A stretch of 6,463 nucleotides of DNA, from NCBI GenBank assembly GCA_046086305.1, contig JBJSXI010000021.1, positions 1-6,463 on the forward strand. The letters are read 5' to 3'. Under the pieces are notes generated by a model. That model made no database searches, was not told the origin of the DNA, and saw only the letters and a list, made by a program, of their open reading frames with translations. A program made the position numbers and the translations under genes. The DNA is from UBA668 sp046086305. Lineage in GTDB: Bacteria; Actinomycetota; Acidimicrobiia; Acidimicrobiales; Ilumatobacteraceae. This document shows, piece after piece, positions 5,784 to 6,463 of this stretch. The stretch's first letter is position 1; each line of letters starts with the position of its first letter.

Positions 5784-6463
5784 ATGACCGTCGTCCACAA
5801 TTCAGACGAGCAGATCCTCGGCAGGGCACGCATCGACGACATCGATGCCATCCTCGCCGTGCCGGTGGTCGATCCCGCCGAGGTCGAGCACGTCGTGAAG
5901 AACAACGCCGACACGATCTTCACGTGGGACTACAGCCTCGCTCGTCCCGGCTTGCGCAAGCTCTACGAGAAGGCCAAGACGGGGCAGTGGAACGGCACGA
6001 CCGACCTTCCGTGGGACACCGAGGTCGATGTCGAGCGGGTCATCGCCCAGGACCAGGAAGTGCTCGGCACAGGTGTCGACCCGAGTGTGTACATCGACAC
6101 ACCCGTGGCGAAGTGGGGTGACAAGGAGTGGCTCGAGTTCGGTGTGCAGAGTCGCAACTGGATGCTCAGCCAGTTCCTCCACGGCGAGCAGGGCGCGCTC
6201 GTGTGCACGGCCAAGATCGTCGAGACCGTGCCGTGGTACGACGCGAAGCTGTACGCGAGCACGCAGGTCGTCGACGAGGCGCGCCATGTCGAGGTGTTCG
6301 CCCGCTACCTGCAGGAGAAGCTCGGCGGTGGCTATCAGATCAACGCCCACCTGCGACTGCTGCTCGACGACATCGTCAACGACAGTCGCTGGGACATGAC
6401 CTACCTCGGCATGCAGGTCATGGTCGAGGGATTGGCACTCGCGGCCTTCGGGTTCCTGCACCA
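5784..6463 (+). CDS. Ferritin-like diiron protein (R2/AurF-like fold), N-terminal part
   Basis: This frame is open from ATG 5784 to the right edge with no stop; 226 residues are visible and the C-terminus is missing. The metal-site pattern of a ferritin-like four-helix diiron protein is visible: Glu135 in HGEQGALV, then 30 residues later E165-A-R-H168 in QVVDEARHVEVFARYL (ExxH), then Glu215 in MVEGLALAAFGF. The second ExxH should fall about 30 residues further on, beyond the window. This order of ligands occurs in ribonucleotide reductase R2-like oxidases and AurF-type N-oxygenases, which activate O2 for oxidation of organic substrates. The actual reaction cannot be read. About 130 residues precede the first ligand, including a Trp-rich segment (TWDYS, GQWNGTTDLPWD). 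No signal peptide or membrane helix is seen, so it should be cytosolic. It follows TetR by 6 nt with its own AGGAG, so it is probably that regulator's target. Confidence 0.85.
   Translation, partial: MTVVHNSDEQILGRARIDDIDAILAVPVVDPAEVEHVVKNNADTIFTWDYSLARPGLRKLYEKAKTGQWNGTTDLPWDTEVDVERVIAQDQEVLGTGVDPSVYIDTPVAKWGDKEWLEFGVQSRNWMLSQFLHGEQGALVCTAKIVETVPWYDAKLYASTQVVDEARHVEVFARYLQEKLGGGYQINAHLRLLLDDIVNDSRWDMTYLGMQVMVEGLALAAFGFLH

Noticed and set aside
5802..6461. 219-residue open frame on the minus strand opposite the diiron protein
   Set aside because: The plus-strand frame has the ExxH diiron motif, a Shine-Dalgarno and operon spacing. The minus-strand product is a Leu/Val/Asp/His-rich mirror without recognisable motifs.

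Overview
The window looks like chromosomal DNA from a high-GC actinobacterium. The G/C-ending codon bias, the mycobacterial-style DapB C-terminus, the lipoprotein solute-binding protein and several Shine-Dalgarno-less starts placed right behind a TAnnnT box all point that way. A member of Acidimicrobiia (Ilumatobacter-like) is my best guess, but it is inferred from the look of the proteins and was not tested by a search. Coding density is very high. The only sizeable non-coding stretch is the 164-bp divergent spacer at 4996-5159, and no stretch over 300 bases lacks a gene.

Layout. (1) Plus strand, 1-1260: the 3' end of pnp (PNPase S1 domain plus an Arg/Gly-rich tail), then a complete dapB for lysine/diaminopimelate synthesis. 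(2) Minus strand, 4995 down to 1266: five tightly packed genes in transcription order. These are a lipoprotein amino-acid-binding protein, its membrane permease, its ATPase (a complete polar amino acid ABC importer), a DedA/VTT-like membrane protein and thiol peroxidase Tpx. The last gene converges on dapB with only 5 bp between the stop codons. (3) Plus strand, 5160 to the right edge: a TetR-family regulator followed 6 nt later by a ferritin-like diiron protein that runs off the window.

How they fit together. PNPase and DapB are housekeeping genes. The importer genes form a clear functional unit: permease and ATPase overlap by 4 bp (ATGA), and the binding protein is 14 bp upstream of the permease. 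The VTT protein and Tpx lie downstream within 30-36 bp and may be co-transcribed or have their own start. TetR and the diiron protein look like a two-gene operon, with the regulator probably controlling itself and its neighbour through a palindrome lying between its own -35 and -10 boxes.

The most informative non-coding part is the divergent spacer. It holds a 34-bp direct repeat (29/34 identical, 71 bp apart) whose copies each begin with a -10-like box. It also holds a perfect 8-bp-arm inverted repeat over the importer's presumed -35, and nested inverted repeats in the TetR promoter. I found no mobile element, CRISPR array, tRNA or rRNA. The only gene whose chemistry is truly open is the partial diiron protein. 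I do not see evidence for a wholly new system; the leads are regulatory.
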